A DNA stretch of 9,738 bases from Bacteroidales bacterium GP4 (GTDB lineage Bacteria > Bacteroidota > Bacteroidia > Bacteroidales > Muribaculaceae), in contig DAAL01000224.1 of assembly GCA_001701065.1 (NCBI GenBank), forward strand, positions 1 to 9,738, given 5' to 3'. The notes under the pieces were generated by a model that was given only the letters and a program-made list of their open reading frames with translations, made no database searches and was not told the DNA's origin. Positions within the stretch are counted from its first letter, which is position 1; the number at the start of each line of letters is the position of its first letter. Positions 7,336 through 9,738 of this stretch are shown here, piece after piece. A program made the translations under genes and the position numbers.

Positions 7336-8786
7336 TCTGCGGTATCTTCTAAGTTGGGAAGATTGTAGCTTTCGAAGTTGTCCATAATCGCTCTTACGGT
7401 ATTTATCTCCAGGAACGATGTGCCGTGACCTTCGCCGTAAGACCCTCCTAAATAGGCTATGAGATCCTTTTCGGTGAGATGCCCGTCGCGGATGAGGTGC
7501 TGGAGCGCATTCTGGAGGTATTTCCGTGAGGAGCTCATGCGTTTTTGGAATATCGCTTTTACTCCGTAGGATAGGGCGAGAAGGCGTACCACATGGGCGT
7601 GGTAGCATATGGCGAGGGTGGGGTAGGACCCTCGGTATGACGATATGTAACGTGCCGTGCGGCCTGTGTAGCTGTCGGTGAGGATTGCGCGGGTGCCGAG
7701 TATTGCCGATGATGCCACGGCTTGACGGGACAGGAATGAGGTCACGTCAGGCTCTATAGTGGGCACGAAGCGGGTGTTGCTGAGCGATTTTTCCACTTCG
7801 GCTGCCACGCGGGTCATTGTGGTGACTGCTTCCACGGGGTATTTTCCGTAGGCGGTTTCGCCGCTGAGCATGAGAGCGTCGGTGTGCTGGTTGACTGCAT
7901 TGGCTATGTCGCTTACTTCGGCGCGGGTGGGGCGCGGATTTTCTATCATCGAATGAAGCATCTGAGTGGCAACGATTACCGGTTTGTGCTTCATGATGCA
8001 CTTTTGTATAAGTTGGCTCTGAATCACCGGTATTCTCTCCGCCGGGACTTCGATTCCGAGGTCGCCTCGGGCTATCATGATGCCGTAGGACTCGTCGAGG
8101 ATTTCATCGATGTTGTCCACGCCTTCCTGGTTCTCTATCTTCGATATGATTTGGATTGTGCTCCCTCGGCTTTCCAGAATCTCTTTGATGTCCCTAACGT
8201 CCTGGGCTGTGCGCACGAAAGAGTGGGCGATGAAGTCCACTCCGAGGTCAATCGCATAGTTGATGTTCCTGCGGTCACGCTCGGTGAGTGAGGGAAGGGC
8301 TATTTTTATGCCGGGAATGTTGACGCTCTTTCTTGAACCAAGCTCGCCTGCGTTTTGCGCCACGGCAAGTATTGCGTCGCCGTCTATCTCGGTGACGAGA
8401 AAGTCAATTTCGCCGTCGTCGATTAAGAAGTGTACTCCGGGACGCACGTCCTTTGCTATGTCGGGGTAGGAAAGGCATATTCTTGAGTGGGTGGTGGTGC
8501 CGTTGGGGTCGCCCACGAATATCACTCTGTCGTCAAGTCGGAATGATATGGTTTTGTCGCCTTCGTTCTTTGTTGTGCGTATTTCCGGACCTTTGGTGTC
8601 CATGAGTATGGCAAGGCGGTCATCGACCTGGCGCACATTCTCCACTATTCTTGTGAAGCCTTCTATGTCAAGGTGGGCTGAGTTCATTCTCACGACGTTC
8701 ATCCCGTTGTCCCAAAGCGCTTTGAGAAACGGTATATCGCATCGCTTATCCGATATTGTAGCAACAATTTTAGTGAATTTTTTCAT
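7326..8786 (-). CDS. pyk: Pyruvate kinase
   Basis: Converts phosphoenolpyruvate and ADP to pyruvate and ATP, the last step of glycolysis. The 486-residue length is typical. The TIM-barrel A domain is interrupted by the B domain (about 70-165) and followed by the C-terminal domain (about 345-475). Active-site residues are present: R33, D63 in MDTKGPEIR, K216 and Mg-ligand E218 in S-K-I-E-N-Q-E-G, D242 in RGDLGIE, and T274 in VATQM. The signature NPRPTRAEVSDIANAV (283-298) and MLSGETAYGKYP are intact. The N-terminus reads KIVATISDKRCD, where most kinases have an IGP or LGP turn, and the phosphate-binding strand reads RMNSAH rather than RxNFSH; both resemble Bacteroides kinases as I recall them. 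It lies 39 bases after aroQ and overlaps the O-methyltransferase start by 10 bases, so it is probably transcribed with both. Effector specificity cannot be judged. Confidence 0.96.
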   Translation of the reverse strand: MKKFTKIVATISDKRCDIPFLKALWDNGMNVVRMNSAHLDIEGFTRIVENVRQVDDRLAILMDTKGPEIRTTKNEGDKTISFRLDDRVIFVGDPNGTTTHSRICLSYPDIAKDVRPGVHFLIDDGEIDFLVTEIDGDAILAVAQNAGELGSRKSVNIPGIKIALPSLTERDRRNINYAIDLGVDFIAHSFVRTAQDVRDIKEILESRGSTIQIISKIENQEGVDNIDEILDESYGIMIARGDLGIEVPAERIPVIQSQLIQKCIMKHKPVIVATQMLHSMIENPRPTRAEVSDIANAVNQHTDALMLSGETAYGKYPVEAVTTMTRVAAEVEKSLSNTRFVPTIEPDVTSFLSRQAVASSAILGTRAILTDSYTGRTARYISSYRGSYPTLAICYHAHVVRLLALSYGVKAIFQKRMSSSRKYLQNALQHLIRDGHLTEKDLIAYLGGSYGEGHGTSFLEINTVRAIMDNFESYNLPNLEDTAECN

Positions 8787-8825
8787 TATGAGTTTTTTGA
8801 GCCAACTATCTTTATTTATCTTAAA

Positions 8826-9242
8826 TCACCTGAACGATTCTATTGCCAGACGGTAGCTGTCGAGCCCGAATCCGAGGATTACGCCTCGGCACACACGTGA
8901 CAGTATGGATGTGTGGCGGAATTCCTCACGTTTATGCACATTGCTTATGTGCACTTCCACCACCGGGGCTTTTATGGATGAGATGGCATCGGCTATTGCT
9001 ATTGAGGTGTGGGTGTAGGCTCCTGCGTTGAGCACTATTCCGTCCACCTTCCCAAATCCGTTTTCGTGGAGGCAATCAATGATTGAGCCTTCGTGGTTGC
9101 TTTGAAAATAGGACAGCTCGATGTCGGGATATTTGGCGCATAAACTTTTGTAGTAGCTGTCGAAGCCTTCGCTGCCGTAGACTCCGGGTTCTCTGACCCC
9201 GAGGAGATTCAGGTTGGGACCGTTGATGATTAATATTTTCAT
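8826..9242 (-). CDS. aroQ: 3-dehydroquinate dehydratase, type II
   Basis: Catalyses trans-dehydration of 3-dehydroquinate to 3-dehydroshikimate, step three of the shikimate pathway to aromatic amino acids. The 138-residue length is typical of this dodecameric flavodoxin-like enzyme. Family motifs are complete: I-N-G-P-N-L-N-L-L-G (6-15), flexible lid REPGVYG with R17 and catalytic Y22, F-Q-S-N-H-E-G (46-52), L-N-A-G-A-Y-T-H-T-S-I-A (71-82), with N72 in the position of the conserved substrate-binding Asn, E-V-H-I-S-N (96-101) with catalytic H98, and R-E-E-F-R-H (105-110) with R109. The gene heads the leftward cluster and lies 171 bases from a divergent gene. A -7-like promoter element sits 18 bases upstream of its ATG, so the leader would be short. 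Pyruvate kinase follows 39 bases downstream. Confidence 0.97.
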   Translation of the reverse strand: MKILIINGPNLNLLGVREPGVYGSEGFDSYYKSLCAKYPDIELSYFQSNHEGSIIDCLHENGFGKVDGIVLNAGAYTHTSIAIADAISSIKAPVVEVHISNVHKREEFRHTSILSRVCRGVILGFGLDSYRLAIESFR

Positions 9243-9413
9243 TGTTTCTTATTTAGACTGCAAAGGTACAAATTTTAGACAGTTTCTAAGAATAAAAAGT
9301 TGTTTTCTTATATTATTAATGTATATAAAGCGGCATTTTTGTGGGAATAATGGCGCAAGAATGAGGAAATTTGCGGGAAAATCGTTAATTTTACGCCTAA
9401 AATAACTCTTGTA
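9243..9413. other. Divergent AT-rich intergenic region between aroQ and the EEP-family gene
   Basis: This 171-base gap must hold promoters for both directions. The leftward -7 element is at 9261-9268. On the plus strand the nearest candidate is TAATTTTA (9386-9393), one base off TAnnTTTG, without a matching -33 element. An imperfect inverted repeat (9330-9337 against 9349-9356, seven of eight paired) is seen; nothing else is recognisable. Confidence 0.6.
9261..9268 (-). promoter_or_regulatory. Likely -7 promoter element of aroQ
   Basis: Minus strand TACCTTTG matches the Bacteroidetes -7 consensus TAnnTTTG exactly. No convincing -33 TTTG is found 19-21 bases upstream (the sequence there is around TTCTTA), so confidence is moderate. 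The predicted start near 9253-9256 would give a leader of only about 12 bases before the aroQ ATG. Confidence 0.5.
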
Positions 9414-9738
9414 ATGAAAAAAATATCCGTTTTTATTTTAGTCGCCATGATGGGCTTGATTAATATCTATGCCCGGGATAACGATAAAAAGTATATCGTG
9501 GCGGGGGTGGCATTTTATAATGTCGAGAATCTTTTTGACACTATCAACAACAATGGAAGGTACGACCTGGAATTTTCGCCGGAAGGACTGAAAATGTGGA
9601 ACGGCGAGAAGTACTGGAAGAAGATGAATAATCTCGCCCGTGCCATAACCTCGATGGTTACGCCCGAAACTCCCATGGGCCCTGCCATAATAGGAATAAG
9701 CGAGGTGGAGAACGAGTCGGTGGTGGCTGACCTTGTGC
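9414..9738 (+). CDS. Secreted endonuclease/exonuclease/phosphatase-family protein, N-terminal 108 codons
   Basis: Partial gene running off the right edge and the only gene on the plus strand. It begins MKKISVFILVAMMGLINIYA followed by RDNDKK: a short basic start, a hydrophobic core and a likely signal peptidase I site after A20, so the protein is probably periplasmic or exported. After that comes V-A-F-Y-N-V-E-N-L-F-D-T (32-43) and, 50 residues later, I-I-G-I-S-E-V-E-N (92-100). These are the first two catalytic blocks of the DNase I-like EEP superfamily, with metal-binding N36 and E97. The segment D-L-E-F-S-P-E-G-L-K-M-W (51-62) is typical of the Bacteroidetes endonuclease subgroup. The family hydrolyses phosphodiester or phosphomonoester bonds in nucleic acids or lipids; which substrate applies here cannot be told. 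The catalytic His and Asp residues lie beyond the window. The start ATG follows an AT-rich stretch without a Shine-Dalgarno site. Confidence 0.88.
   Translation, partial: MKKISVFILVAMMGLINIYARDNDKKYIVAGVAFYNVENLFDTINNNGRYDLEFSPEGLKMWNGEKYWKKMNNLARAITSMVTPETPMGPAIIGISEVENESVVADLV

Noticed and set aside
7336..7608. N-terminal extension of the O-methyltransferase frame up to 7608
   Set aside because: It lies wholly within the pyruvate kinase gene in another frame and reads as an arginine- and proline-rich sequence unlike the family; the ATG at 7333-7335 gives a normal-length enzyme.
9330..9356. Imperfect inverted repeat (seven of eight pairs, 11-base loop) in the aroQ/EEP gap, as an operator or terminator
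   Set aside because: It is too weak and has no U-tract. Both flanking genes point away from it, so a terminator makes no sense, and no operator family is recognised.
9361..9405. A 14-codon open frame (MRKFAGKSLILRLK) ending 8 bases before the EEP-family gene, as a possible leader peptide
   Set aside because: It has no regulatory codon run and no following attenuator hairpins. The only candidate -7 element (9386-9393) lies inside it, so it might not even be transcribed.

Overview
The window looks like a chromosomal housekeeping region of a Bacteroidales bacterium, possibly Muribaculaceae (family-level placement is an inference). The evidence is threefold. The promoters match the Bacteroidetes type (-7 TAnnTTTG). 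None of the starts has a clear AGGAGG-like ribosome binding site. The proteins resemble Bacteroidales versions: IF2 has a very long K/P/A/Q-rich N-terminal linker with G-x-I-D-L...RPKK motifs, and pyruvate kinase begins KIVATISDKRCD. No mobile element, CRISPR array, tRNA, rRNA or phage gene was seen.

Layout, right to left along the minus strand. A first cluster starts near 9260 and holds aroQ (3-dehydroquinase), a pyruvate kinase, a small class I O-methyltransferase whose start overlaps the kinase end by 10 bases, then (after a 94-base gap with its own likely promoter) rbfA and a LolC/E-type ABC permease joined by a TAATG stop/start overlap. After a 166-base AT-rich gap, a second cluster starts at a well-formed promoter near 4900. 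Its mRNA would begin almost at once with a strong GAAA-capped hairpin, followed by rimP, nusA, infB and the first 40 codons of folK, which runs off the left edge. Gaps between these genes are only 6 to 15 bases, so they are very probably one operon. On the plus strand, diverging from aroQ, is the start of a secreted endonuclease/exonuclease/phosphatase-family protein that runs off the right edge.

How the genes fit together: rimP, rbfA and infB all serve 30S ribosome maturation and translation initiation, and nusA couples transcription to translation. This is the classical nusA-infB gene set, but with rbfA placed upstream in a separate transcription unit instead of after infB. aroQ and pyruvate kinase both lie around PEP use (the shikimate pathway consumes PEP; pyruvate kinase drains it), and folK serves folate synthesis.

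I found no undescribed multi-gene system here. The most interesting non-coding signal is the hairpin at the 5' end of the rimP-nusA-infB-folK transcript. The rest of the findings are modest.
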